Shown here piece after piece: positions 10,287-19,119 of a DNA stretch of 64,000 nt. Location of the stretch: NCBI RefSeq assembly GCF_002933815.1, contig NZ_BEYR01000001.1, positions 1,778,691 through 1,842,690 of the forward strand. Reading direction: 5' to 3'. How positions within the stretch are numbered: the stretch's first letter is position 1; each line of letters starts with the position of its first letter. The notes under the pieces were generated by a model that ran no database searches, was not told where the DNA came from, and worked only from the letters and a program-made list of their open reading frames with translations. The position numbers and the translations under genes are program-made. The DNA comes from Sphingobacterium sp. HMA12 (GTDB lineage Bacteria > Bacteroidota > Bacteroidia > Sphingobacteriales > Sphingobacteriaceae).

Positions 10287-12404
10287 GTGGGAAGATTAAA
10301 AATAAAATACAAAAGAGAACTCAATACAACCGAAAATCTCATCCGGAAAATTGGATTAATATTAATCACCATCGTCCTGATTTGTATTTTTCTTCCCAAA
10401 CAACCACGATTCCGATATGAGTTCCAAAAAGGAAAAGTCTGGAACCATGAAAATCTGATATCACCTTACAATTTTGCGATCCTAAAGACACAGGAAGAAC
10501 TCAATGCAGACAAAAAAAGTATTTTAAATACGATCCAGCCGATTTATAATGCCAATTCGACAACAAGCAAAGAGCAGATCGACCAATTCAATACCGATTT
10601 GTCCGAAAAATGGCAAAGCAGTAAACTGGATACCACACATGAAAATATCAACGATTATCGCAGTGCCGGGAATGCGATATTAAACCACCTCTATGGGAAA
10701 GGTATCCTCTCGCTGAATAATCGGTTTCAAAACCGCAACAATGATAAATCCCCGGCTTCGAAACATTATAATTTTACCTTAATACAAGATAAGGTTGCTT
10801 CGCAAAAAAATACGGCAGACTGTTACACGATCGAAAGCTCGTATGAGTATATGGACAATTTAATGCCCAAGCTGACCAAAATCAAACAGAAAGGTTGGCT
10901 CGAGGAGACATTAAAAAATTATATCACGATTAATTACATCTATAACGACCAGCAAACCGAAGCACTTGAACAAAATGCGATCACAAATATATCCGCTACG
11001 CGAGGTGTTGTTCAGAAAGGTGAACTGATTGCGGAAAAAGAAAAAATTATATCCAATGAGACTTACCAGAAGCTCGAATCGCTACGTAAAGTGTATGAAG
11101 ATGAAGGCAAAATAAGCGGGAATCAAAACTATGTCACACTAGGGCAATTTCTGATTATATCCCTCGCTCTTTCGATACTCATGGTATTTCTTTTCCTTTT
11201 CCGAAAGGACATTTATTTCAACAATAGGTTATTGATGATTATCATGATTGTCATCATCGGGATGCTTGCTGTACTCTCTTGGGCCATCAAGATCAAAATA
11301 CCAAATTTGTATTATATTCCGTTTTGTGCCGTCCCCATTATTATCCGCATCCTATTTGACACCCGCGTTGCTCTAAACATCCATCTGTTGATGGTGCTCC
11401 TGGCGGGACTATTTGTTCCCAACAGTTTTGAGTTTGTCTTTTTACAATTTATGGCAGGCATCGTTGCAATCTACAGTATCAAGACATTGGTAAAACGTGA
11501 ACAACTATTTGTTTCTTCAGCAATCATCCTAGGGACATACTGGATCGCTTACATCGGACTAGTGGTCACAAGAAATGGCTCTATTGACACCATCTACTGG
11601 GCAGACCTCCTTCCATTCCTGGTCAGTGTCATGATCACGTTGCTGGCCTATCCGATGATCTATGCTTTCGAAAAACTCTTTGGAATAGTATCTGACCTGA
11701 CGCTGATGGAGCTCACAAACAGTAACTCCAAGCTATTGCGAGAACTCTCGTTTAAAGCGCCAGGTACTTTTCAGCACTCCTTACAGGTAGCCAATCTAGC
11801 TGAAGCAGCAATTTATAAAATTGGTGGCAACCCGCTGCTGGTCCGCGCCGGAGCACTGTACCATGACATCGGCAAATTGACCAATCCACAATTTTTTATT
11901 GAGAACCAAAAAACGGAAAAAAATCCACACGATGAACTTTCTCCGGAACAAAGCGCGCAGATCATTATCTCCCATGTCATCAAGGGTGTAGATATTGCTA
12001 AAAAACATCAGCTTCCCGAAGTGATCCTCGATTTTATACGGACACACCATGGTACCACTCGTGTAGACTACTTTTACAATGTGTTTGTTAAAAACAATCC
12101 TGACAAACTCGTTGACGAATCTTTATTTACCTACCCCGGTCCTATTCCCTTCTCCAAGGAAACGGCTGTGCTCATGATGGCCGATTCAGTAGAAGCGGCG
12201 TCCAGAGCTTTAAAAGAACCGTCAGAAGAGTCCATCAATAATCTTGTGGATAAAATAATCGAACATAAACTAATGCGCGGACAATTCAACAATAGCAATA
12301 TTACATTGAAAGATATCACCGAATCCGCCGTTATTTTCAAGGCGATGCTTAAAAGCATCTACCATGTTCGGGTGGATTACGATTTAAGCAAAAAAACATT
12401 GTAA
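10287..12404 (+). CDS. pgpH: Membrane HD-domain phosphohydrolase, PgpH family
   Basis: A 705-residue protein with the 7TMR-HD architecture: one N-terminal transmembrane helix (about 21-37), an extracytoplasmic domain to about 285, a bundle of membrane helices (about 288-470), then a cytoplasmic HD domain. Metal ligands are visible as H497 (FQHSLQVANLAE), H526-D527 (LYHDIGKL) and the histidines of THHGT. Studied homologues (Listeria PgpH) hydrolyse cyclic di-AMP to pApA; activity here is inferred from family. The frame starts with GTG, and no better ATG exists before the first helix. It is monocistronic. Confidence 0.88.
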   Translation: MGRLKIKYKRELNTTENLIRKIGLILITIVLICIFLPKQPRFRYEFQKGKVWNHENLISPYNFAILKTQEELNADKKSILNTIQPIYNANSTTSKEQIDQFNTDLSEKWQSSKLDTTHENINDYRSAGNAILNHLYGKGILSLNNRFQNRNNDKSPASKHYNFTLIQDKVASQKNTADCYTIESSYEYMDNLMPKLTKIKQKGWLEETLKNYITINYIYNDQQTEALEQNAITNISATRGVVQKGELIAEKEKIISNETYQKLESLRKVYEDEGKISGNQNYVTLGQFLIISLALSILMVFLFLFRKDIYFNNRLLMIIMIVIIGMLAVLSWAIKIKIPNLYYIPFCAVPIIIRILFDTRVALNIHLLMVLLAGLFVPNSFEFVFLQFMAGIVAIYSIKTLVKREQLFVSSAIILGTYWIAYIGLVVTRNGSIDTIYWADLLPFLVSVMITLLAYPMIYAFEKLFGIVSDLTLMELTNSNSKLLRELSFKAPGTFQHSLQVANLAEAAIYKIGGNPLLVRAGALYHDIGKLTNPQFFIENQKTEKNPHDELSPEQSAQIIISHVIKGVDIAKKHQLPEVILDFIRTHHGTTRVDYFYNVFVKNNPDKLVDESLFTYPGPIPFSKETAVLMMADSVEAASRALKEPSEESINNLVDKIIEHKLMRGQFNNSNITLKDITESAVIFKAMLKSIYHVRVDYDLSKKTL

Positions 12405-12486
12405 TTTTAATTGCCAAACAACAAATTGAAATTCAAATGCTTATTGTGACGTTACGTTTTTTTTGCATTTTTTTTGATATTTAGGC

Positions 12487-12517
12487 TTTGCAGATTCAAA
12501 TAATTGCCTTATGTTTG
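12487..12517 (+). promoter_or_regulatory. Bacteroidota-type promoter of tRNA-Ser
   Basis: TTTG (12487-12490), 19 bases, then TATGTTTG (12510-12517), a full match to the Bacteroidota consensus. Transcription should start just upstream of the tRNA at 12532. Confidence 0.75.
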
Positions 12518-12531
12518 CAATGTCAAAACAC

Positions 12532-12618
12532 GGAAGGGTGCCTGAGTGGCCGAAAGGAACAGTTTGCTAAACTGTCGTACTGGAAACGGTACCGCGGGTT
12601 CGAATCCCGCCTCTTCCG
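12532..12618 (+). tRNA. tRNA-Ser(GCU)
   Basis: An 87-base class II tRNA. The acceptor arms GGAAGGG/CTCTTCC pair with one G-U. The anticodon stem ACAGT/ACTGT encloses TTGCTAA, giving anticodon GCU (serine codons AGC/AGU). A long variable arm precedes the T arm GCGGG-TTCGAAT-CCCGC, and the discriminator base is G. No CCA tail is encoded. An integrase gene lies directly downstream, so the 3' half is the likely ICE attachment site. Confidence 0.96.
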
Positions 12619-12620
12619 CA
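12598..12620 (+). other. Putative left attachment site (attL) in tRNA-Ser 3' end
   Basis: The T loop to 3' end of tRNA-Ser is the place where tRNA-targeting tyrosine recombinases normally cross over, and an integrase gene starts 105 bases later. The exact core cannot be set because I found no second copy of this sequence in the window. Confidence 0.5.
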
Positions 12621-12623
12621 GAC

Positions 12624-12657
12624 AAAAGCGCTTTCAGAGGAATCAGAAAGCGCTTTT
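12624..12657 (+). terminator. Intrinsic terminator after tRNA-Ser
   Basis: A 12-bp stem (12624-12635 with 12646-12657, core AAAGCGCTTT) has a 10-base loop and a seven-T tail to 12660, placed 5 bases after the tRNA. Confidence 0.9.
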
Positions 12658-12723
12658 TTTGTTTCTGGCGCGAAGGCAGCACCAAAAACAGCACCAAGTT
12701 TAAAATCCGGAAGAAAGCGGTTC

Positions 12724-13929
12724 ATGAGGACAAGAATGTTCAAGAACGCGCGGATCGTCAGGGCGGCGAACGGGGACTGGAGAGTTGTCTATGAATACCA
12801 GCTCCCCGGCCAGACGGGAAAATTCAGAAAATTCTATGTCAGGGACGGAATCAACTATATCCATGACCCCGAGGAAAAGGAACTGGCCGCGCAGCAGCTC
12901 AGGGAAGACATAGATTACGCGCTGGCATTCGGATTCAACCCTTTCCTGCCCCAGGAGATCCTTTGCCAGCAGATCACCGAACAGGAAAGCATATTAAGCC
13001 TCCAGAACGAACAAAAGAAGCAAAAACCATGGTCCGTTCCCCTAGCCGCTGAAAAATTCCTGGAATACGGCAGAAAATGCGGTCTGAGCGAAAACACCAC
13101 CCGGACTTATGTTTCATTCCTGAACAACCTGAAAAAATATGTGGAATCCATGGATGATCCCCATATCCCCTGCTCGGCACTTACCGATGGACATATCCAG
13201 GATTTTCTGGACTATTATTTTTTCGAAGAGGAATGGACTCCCAGGACTTATAACAATCACGCGAAATTCATGAGCCAGTTCTTCACCAGAGTTTCCAAAC
13301 TTGAAAAAAAACAGAACCGGTCCATAAAATATGAAATCGACCTGTCCGACCTGATCATCAAGAAAGACAGGGCAGAAAAAAATAAATATTATTCGCCTGT
13401 CGTGGCCGAAAAAGTGAAATCAGAGCTCAAAAATGATCCAGAGATTTATAATTACTCCAAATGGATCTTCTATTCATGCATGCGCCCCAAGGAAATCCGT
13501 CATCTTAGGGTGCAGGACATTGATCTCTTCTCGCGTCAGATCAAGGTTCCCGGGCCCAATGGAAAAACCGGAGACCGACTTGTCCCTATCTGTGATGAGC
13601 TACATGAACTGATCCTTGAAATGGGAATTGACAAAGCCAATCTTAACCACTACATCTTTGGAAAAGGCAAAACGATTTCTCCGCATCAGGTTTATGAAGA
13701 TTATTTCAGAAGAAGATACCAAAAGATCAAAGAAAATCTCGAATTGGACTACAATTATACTTTATACTCATGGAAACATACACGCGTTGTTTCATTGATC
13801 ACGGCAGGATTTGATGACAACCAGGTAATGACACTTACCGGTCACAGAGACAGGGCCGCATTTGAAGCGTATAAAAGGGACCTGATCATAGACAACACAG
13901 TCATGAAGAAAAAAACAATTAATTTTTAG
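12724..13929 (+). CDS. Tyrosine recombinase/integrase of the ICE
   Basis: A 401-residue site-specific recombinase, probably catalysing integration into and excision from tRNA-Ser. It has an N-terminal arm-type region, a SAM-like core-binding domain (about 105-205) and a catalytic domain. Visible catalytic residues: R254 (CMRPKEIR), a basic hairpin around GKTGDR, H374 (LTGHRD) and nucleophile Y383 (FEAYKR). The usual HxxR motif reads Y348-S-W-K351-H352 instead, so His and Arg are replaced by Tyr and Lys. The first half of the gene is visibly GC-richer than the AT-rich cargo that follows, a sign of different ancestry. Confidence 0.92.
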   Translation: MRTRMFKNARIVRAANGDWRVVYEYQLPGQTGKFRKFYVRDGINYIHDPEEKELAAQQLREDIDYALAFGFNPFLPQEILCQQITEQESILSLQNEQKKQKPWSVPLAAEKFLEYGRKCGLSENTTRTYVSFLNNLKKYVESMDDPHIPCSALTDGHIQDFLDYYFFEEEWTPRTYNNHAKFMSQFFTRVSKLEKKQNRSIKYEIDLSDLIIKKDRAEKNKYYSPVVAEKVKSELKNDPEIYNYSKWIFYSCMRPKEIRHLRVQDIDLFSRQIKVPGPNGKTGDRLVPICDELHELILEMGIDKANLNHYIFGKGKTISPHQVYEDYFRRRYQKIKENLELDYNYTLYSWKHTRVVSLITAGFDDNQVMTLTGHRDRAAFEAYKRDLIIDNTVMKKKTINF

Positions 13930-13936
13930 ACTCTTA

Positions 13937-14278
13937 TTGTTTTTATTTCATCCATTCTATAAAGTCTATATGAATGGAAGCGAGGTTGCTAGTACAACCG
14001 GAACAGAAACACTGAAAAAGGAATTTAGCATACATGCAGCTGAGGTTAAAACCTATTTCACCTTAAATGGACAGCATACCGTAAAAATAGATGGAAATAA
14101 TGCTACAGGAATTTCTTTTTCACTGCTTAAAATGATCAGGGAAAAGGAAGGGAAAGATATTATTACGGATTACAGCGTAAAGTATGAAGACGTATATATC
14201 TTCCAAAACGGTAAATGGCTAATAAAAGAACGTATCGGACATTTTCTGATTATTGAAACAAGAACACTGAACAATTGA
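13937..14278 (+). pseudogene. N-terminally truncated NTF2-like (SnoaL) protein
   Basis: The frame encodes the C-terminal part of a nuclear-transport-factor-2-like protein (stretches such as FTLNGQHTVKIDG, DYSVKYEDVYIF and GKWLIKERIGHF). It begins within 8 bases of the integrase stop, has only a TTG start, and the family's first helical segment is missing. An internal ATG at 13970 would give a still shorter product. This looks like a gene cut at its 5' end when the integrase region was joined to it. Such proteins often sit beside DoxX-like proteins, as here. Confidence 0.65.
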
Positions 14279-14300
14279 TAGTTAAAATCAAGTATCTAAA

Positions 14301-14659
14301 ATGAAAACACATAAAATCATAGCTACTTCGCTGACTGTACTCGTAGGAATAGTGGTTATTGCAAATGGTCTAATGAAAGCCATTTATTTACCCTGGTCAG
14401 TCGCTGGTCTGGTTAAATTCAACCTTCCAAATTCTGCTACAGTACTTGGGTTAATGGAAATGTCATTTACTATTCTTTTCTAATTCCAAAAACAATGCGT
14501 ATCGGCTTTATCTTGTTGAACTGCTATTTTGCCGGAGCAATGGCAACAGAATTATCCCATGATGGTTCAATGCTTAATCCAGGAATTCCTTTGGCCTTGA
14601 TATGGGTAACAGCATTTTTAAAAGACCGATCCATATTTTTGAGACCTTTGAATAATTAA
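14301..14659 (+). pseudogene. DoxX-like membrane protein, frameshifted
   Basis: The first 60 codons (MKTHKIIATSLTVLV onwards) give a membrane helix and a conserved-looking LMEMSFTILF. They then stop at TAA 14481-14483. The next frame continues seamlessly from LIPKTMRIGFILLNCYF to FLRPLNN and stops at 14657-14659. The joined product (about 119 residues, four hydrophobic segments) fits the DoxX-like family. One lost T in the CTTTTC run at about 14476-14481 explains it. It forms a decayed pair with the truncated NTF2-like gene. Confidence 0.75.
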
Positions 14660-14795
14660 AATCTGTATTGGGAGATAAAGTATATATCATACTATATAAC
14701 CTTAACAACAGGACCTTATATCATATAATGTCCTGTTTTTGTATTAAACAAAATTAAATTCAGCTAATCTATTTGCGATAAAAAAGCCTATCTTT

Positions 14796-14817
14796 ATCTA
14801 CCTACTAGTAGATAGAT
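14796..14817. promoter_or_regulatory. Palindromic operator of the TetR gene
   Basis: A 22-base near-perfect palindrome centred on TACTAGTA (arms ATCTACC/GATAGAT, one mismatch) ends one base before the TetR start codon. Size and symmetry suit TetR dimers. Its position over the translation start suggests autorepression. Confidence 0.65.
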
Positions 14818-14818
14818 T

Positions 14819-15529
14819 ATGACAACAAAAGAGAAAATAGTCAATACAGCTGCAAAGATGTTATCTAACAATGGTTTTAATGCTTTCAGTTTCCATGACA
14901 TTGCAAACGAAATCGGAATTAAAACATCTTCAATACATTATTATTTCCCGACCAAATCAGACCTTATAATCGAAATAATACATTATTCTCAAAATATACA
15001 AGCTGCTTTATTTGAAACAATATCAGAAAATAAACCACAGGAAAAACTTTCTCTACTGATCGACTTTTATGTGGGTTTAGCAGACAAAGGACAGATGTGT
15101 CCCATTGTTTCTATTTCCTCGGATATGAACGATATAGATCCTAATATCAAATTGGAAGTAGGGAAATTTTATGATTTTCTAGCTGATTGGCTTACTTCCA
15201 TCATTGAAGAAGGAATAACTAAAAATCAATTTGTAACAGCACAAACCCCGCAAGATAAATCGATGGAAATCTTGAATATCTTGGCCATGTTTCCTATTTT
15301 ATCCCGTCTGGGTAAGGAACGCGAAAATCTCGCTAACCTTAAGCAATCTGTTATGGCTAATCTAATAAATAAAGATATCTTAGATAATAAAATCTCCTTG
15401 CAAACCCAAGAGTTCGAACAACAACAGCAAACCATAGCGCATCAAGCAGCTGTAATCGCAGCCCAGAAAAAAGTAATCAATTTATATGAGGCAAACGAGA
15501 CTTTAGAAAAGTGGGAACAACAGAAATAA
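14819..15529 (+). CDS. TetR-family transcriptional regulator with coiled-coil tail
   Basis: A 236-residue protein. The N-terminal helix-turn-helix (about residues 4-50) shows the family pattern FSFHDIANEIG followed by IHYYFPTKSDLI. The ligand-binding domain covers about 55-185. Unusually, the last 40 residues form a glutamine-rich heptad-like tail (EQQQQTIAHQAAVIAAQKK) beyond the normal end of a TetR protein. A palindromic operator overlaps its promoter. It may once have controlled the adjacent decayed NTF2/DoxX pair; an effector cannot be inferred. Confidence 0.88.
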   Translation: MTTKEKIVNTAAKMLSNNGFNAFSFHDIANEIGIKTSSIHYYFPTKSDLIIEIIHYSQNIQAALFETISENKPQEKLSLLIDFYVGLADKGQMCPIVSISSDMNDIDPNIKLEVGKFYDFLADWLTSIIEEGITKNQFVTAQTPQDKSMEILNILAMFPILSRLGKERENLANLKQSVMANLINKDILDNKISLQTQEFEQQQQTIAHQAAVIAAQKKVINLYEANETLEKWEQQK

Positions 15530-15665
15530 TACTATGTCATTTAGACCAAATCCATAAAAAATAGTAGTATTTTCCAAAGAAAACACTATTAAGAAAACTT
15601 CTATAATTTAGCTTGCAGTCTTAAATAATTGACTAATGAGAGTTGAAATAAACACATAAATTATA

Positions 15666-16619
15666 ATGCAAAGAACGATTAGGCATGTATTTAAAACAAA
15701 GGATGTTATTTCTGATATAACAGGAAATATACCCAATTCATTTAATATAAAAATATCCTATGCAAAAGCCGAAAAAAAGGTTTTCCAGGAGGGTACTATG
15801 TACAGCCAGTATTTTAGCCATTACCTTTATTTAATAGAACTGACAACCATAGAGCTGCATAAGGATTTATTAACAACTTATATCAATGAGAAAAAGAGAC
15901 TTTTTCTATTCATGATGTTGCAGGGAAATATATCTTTTTATACCAACGAGGGAATTCCCATTACAGAAATTTCAGAAAATACATGTTATGCAACATACAA
16001 ACGTAAAGGCAAATACCTTTTCAAGCTTTTAAAAGGTAAACATCAATTTTTCTGCATTATACCAAGAACGGGTTGGCTTCATAGGAATAGCGAAAATTAT
16101 CCAAGTTTAGAACTATTTCTTAAATCGATGAAAAATGATCAAAAGTTATTCGGGCAGCTTTCCTTGTGTTCAATTGACAAAAAATTAAATGATCTTTTGT
16201 TTCACTTATTTAGCTTAAATCAAGATAATCCTATTGAGCTTGAAACCCTCCTATTGATAAATGTAAAAGCAATAATTAGCCAATATCAGCTTTTATTAGA
16301 CAAAAAACATTCAAGTCGGGCCTATATTATAAAAGATTATATTGATATTAACTTCGCTGACATCAATATAAATAACAAAATACTAGCAGAGCTTTTTTTT
16401 ACGACCGAAAAAACACTGATTCAAACTTTCAAAAAGGAATTCGGGACCACACCACACAGTTATTTAATTAAAAAGAGATTAGAACGAGCAAAGGACTTAA
16501 TCACATTGGAACAAATGACTCCAACACAAGTGTATAACCTTGTAGGATACTTAGATTTTCAAAGTTTTAGTAAACAATTTAAAAAATATTTCGGTTTACC
16601 ACCATCGAAATTTATGTAA
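15666..16619 (+). CDS. AraC-family transcriptional regulator
   Basis: A 317-residue cytoplasmic protein. The C-terminal 100 residues carry the double helix-turn-helix of AraC/XylS proteins: LAELFFTTEKTLIQTFKKEF for the first unit and VYNLVGYLDFQSFSKQFKKY then FGLPPSKF for the second. The N-terminal part is a probable sensing domain without a recognisable family. The gene stands alone between TetR and the small secreted protein gene. It could control the nearby SusC/SusD operon, but that is inference from position only. Confidence 0.88.
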   Translation: MQRTIRHVFKTKDVISDITGNIPNSFNIKISYAKAEKKVFQEGTMYSQYFSHYLYLIELTTIELHKDLLTTYINEKKRLFLFMMLQGNISFYTNEGIPITEISENTCYATYKRKGKYLFKLLKGKHQFFCIIPRTGWLHRNSENYPSLELFLKSMKNDQKLFGQLSLCSIDKKLNDLLFHLFSLNQDNPIELETLLLINVKAIISQYQLLLDKKHSSRAYIIKDYIDINFADININNKILAELFFTTEKTLIQTFKKEFGTTPHSYLIKKRLERAKDLITLEQMTPTQVYNLVGYLDFQSFSKQFKKYFGLPPSKFM

Positions 16620-17289
16620 TTAAATTTTGTCAATTTTTCCCTTAAAAGACAAAACACACCCAAAACCACTAAAATATAATATAAAACTGCAATATTTTGT
16701 ATGTTTTTTCCTATCTAGTAAAACCAATTTAAGCCGACTTTTAAAGTGTAAAGAGAGACTTTAAAACAGTCAAGGATTAGTCTGCATACCAAGGTACGGG
16801 CCATTTCTGGATGGTTAAGTTTCGACAAGATAGTTAAAAGCTGTCTGTTTCCGCTGGTATGCTAAACTGGGTCGAGATCGGATGTCGAAACATGAATGAA
16901 AATATATTAATAATTGGAAATAAGTTTTGGCTAAAGATGGTTAACCACTCCATTTCTAAAATATTGGCTTTTAAAATTGAGTAGAAATGAAAAGCATAAT
17001 AAAATGTAACAACGGTTTAATTCCCAAATTCAGTAAGGATTTTAGCACTCTCACCCACCAAATTGAGAGACAAAATATTCATGGGAATATATCTTATCGC
17101 AAATCCCTCTCAACGAGTTTTCTTTTCGATCACGATGATCAAAAAGAAAGGTATGACCGAAAATTTCACATCTTCCGACGATTCCTGGTTATTTGATTTC
17201 TAGGAAACCGATTGACCAATTTTAAAATTGCTTATTATAAATTTAAAATCCGCCGGAAGCGGAAATATTACACATTAAAAAATCTTATT
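16620..17289. other. Non-coding stretch upstream of the small secreted protein gene
   Basis: I see no convincing gene here. A 69-codon open frame at 16987-17196 has no recognisable family. The middle part holds two 8-bp inverted repeats in interlocked order (GCATACCA 16784-16791 with 16855-16862; TTTCGACA 16820-16827 with 16883-16890), which would form a pseudoknot-like RNA. It may be a long leader of the next gene or a remnant of an older element. Confidence 0.4.
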
Positions 17290-17655
17290 ATGAAAACCTT
17301 AAAATCTAAAATCTTCACAGGAGTAACAGTATTCATTTTATTGTTCGGAGTTTTCTTTATGGTAAAAGCGAAAGAGAAAACTAATTCTCCCAGCGCTCCT
17401 ACATTAGTAAAAGCTAGTACATGGCATTTTACAGGAACGGATCAAAGTCAGATATATAACGCAAGTTATTGGCAAAGCGGAGTTTCATCAAACCCAGATT
17501 GCTCAGACGATGCCGAAACTCTACCTTGTACTTTTACGGTAACGGATGCTACGATATCTAATACAACTCAATTGGTAAGCTATTTAAATACCAAGTATCC
17601 GAGCAACCCGAATGCCGTAGCTTCAAACGCAGATTCGCGTAAACCAGAGATGTAA
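17290..17655 (+). CDS. Small secreted protein, DUF6520-like
   Basis: A 121-residue product starting MKTLKSKIFTG with a membrane-spanning signal segment (about residues 8-25) ending near VKAKEK. The mature part is rich in Ser, Thr, Asn and has two cysteines (NPDCSDD, LPCTFT), probably one disulfide. The layout resembles small Bacteroidota signal-peptide proteins of the DUF6520 type; I am not certain of the family. The frame extends upstream, but only this ATG gives a signal sequence. It is convergent with the SusD gene and shares its terminator. Confidence 0.6.
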   Translation: MKTLKSKIFTGVTVFILLFGVFFMVKAKEKTNSPSAPTLVKASTWHFTGTDQSQIYNASYWQSGVSSNPDCSDDAETLPCTFTVTDATISNTTQLVSYLNTKYPSNPNAVASNADSRKPEM

Positions 17656-17698
17656 AAATCTTATTTTAAAGCTCCCTACGACTACTTATTTAAACATT

Positions 17699-17725
17699 AA
17701 GGCATCGGATTAACTCCGATGCCTT
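17699..17725. terminator. Bidirectional intrinsic terminator
   Basis: An 11-bp stem (17699-17709 with 17715-17725, core GGCATCGGA) has a 5-base loop and a T-run to 17729. It lies between the small secreted protein gene and the convergent SusD gene. Confidence 0.88.
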
Positions 17726-17732
17726 TTTTATT

Positions 17733-19109
17733 TTATCTAGGATTTTGTTGCATACCCGAAAGCTCAACGACATCTTCGGGAATTGGTAACGCATACCTGA
17801 GATCATTAGACGGAAGCATATATTCTTGACCATTCAATTGCCGTCTGATGGTTATATTTCTACCTTCTTTATTTAGCCTTTTAAGGTCAATCCATCGCAA
17901 TCCTCTAAATAACAATTCTTTTCTACGTTCGGATAGAATAATTTCTAAAGCTTCATTATCACTTGCAGCTGTTATAGCTGAAAATGTCCCCTTTTTCCAT
18001 CTCGTAATCAAAAGTCTGTTTAATAATTTTAATGCCTCAGCCCTATTACCAGTTCTTACAAGACACTCTGCCCTAGTCAGAATCACCTCGTCGGTTGCAA
18101 ATCCCGAAAACAAACTTGTTCCCCCGCTATATCGACCTTTAAATCCATGCGATCCATCTGAATTATTGGTAAAAAATAGAGTTTTACGAAGGTCATCATT
18201 GTCATATTGATTATACAATTCATCCACAACCCGGGCCCTTGTTAGATTTAAAATCTGCCCCACGGCCATTCCAGCCTCTGAAAGAACCTCATTATTTAAA
18301 CTTACAAAAGGATATGTTGCCTTGCTACTGGCTAACGTATTATAGTCAATAAGTGCGTCAAAATGCTGTAGGCATGAATCCGCATATACATTCGCCTCTT
18401 CATATCTTCGCATGGCTAAAAATGTTCTTGAAAGACATGCAAAGGCCCCGGGTTTTGAAGGACGAACATAACTTACTGGAATTACTGGTAATAAAAGTAC
18501 TGCGTTCTTTAAATCAGATATAATATGTTCATATGTCTGTCTTAAACTTGATCTGACCGACGGCTCATTAAAATTGGTATTCACTCTTAAAGGAAGGCCA
18601 AGATCACTGGAGGCTGTTGACTCATCGTAAGCTAAACACCAAATGCCACTCGCCGCAAGCATATTTTTAGCACGAAAAAAGAGAGCCTGCCCTTTGATAT
18701 TATCATATAATACCGAATTGCTACCCGTACGAGCAACTCCTTCCAGCCCCTCCAAAACCGAATTACAATAGTAAACAGCGGTAGAATATGTTTGCCATTC
18801 CACTGCATTTGTCAGAAAGAGATAGTCTTTTTCCCAAATATATGCACGTCGGTTTGCCTCAGAAGATAAAGATGTCCAATCCGAGTTTTGAAGGTAAAAA
18901 TCTCCCGAACTGATCTCACCCGTATTCGGTTCTGAGGTAAGGGCACCTTTATTATCTAAAAGCGCTTGAAGATCTTTTAATGTACTTGGGATAGCTAAAC
19001 TTTTATCGGGTTTCTCGGACAAAAATTTATCGCATCCGTTGATGAAGATTGCTATAACTAGCATGAAAATTGAGAAATATATTCCTCGAAACGATTTATT
19101 TGCTTTCAT
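17733..19109 (-). CDS. SusD/RagB-family surface lipoprotein (cargo)
   Basis: A 458-residue lipoprotein that would cap the SusC transporter encoded just upstream and bind its ligand at the cell surface. The signal peptide ends in a lipobox with the acceptor C26 (FINGCDKF). The N-terminal DKFLSEKPDKSL and the C-terminal RGLRWIDLKRLN and LPIPEDVVELS are typical SusD features. I chose the second methionine because it gives a normal-length signal peptide. Last gene of the four-gene minus-strand operon inside the element. Confidence 0.9.
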   Translation of the reverse strand: MKANKSFRGIYFSIFMLVIAIFINGCDKFLSEKPDKSLAIPSTLKDLQALLDNKGALTSEPNTGEISSGDFYLQNSDWTSLSSEANRRAYIWEKDYLFLTNAVEWQTYSTAVYYCNSVLEGLEGVARTGSNSVLYDNIKGQALFFRAKNMLAASGIWCLAYDESTASSDLGLPLRVNTNFNEPSVRSSLRQTYEHIISDLKNAVLLLPVIPVSYVRPSKPGAFACLSRTFLAMRRYEEANVYADSCLQHFDALIDYNTLASSKATYPFVSLNNEVLSEAGMAVGQILNLTRARVVDELYNQYDNDDLRKTLFFTNNSDGSHGFKGRYSGGTSLFSGFATDEVILTRAECLVRTGNRAEALKLLNRLLITRWKKGTFSAITAASDNEALEIILSERRKELLFRGLRWIDLKRLNKEGRNITIRRQLNGQEYMLPSNDLRYALPIPEDVVELSGMQQNPR

Positions 19110-19119
19110 AACTGATGTT

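Noticed and set aside
13616..13798. Short frames nested inside the integrase and inside other long genes on both strands
   Set aside because: They overlap well-supported genes completely and have no independent evidence.
16987..17196. 69-codon open frame before the small secreted protein gene
   Set aside because: No recognisable family, no good ribosome-binding site and no support from neighbours.
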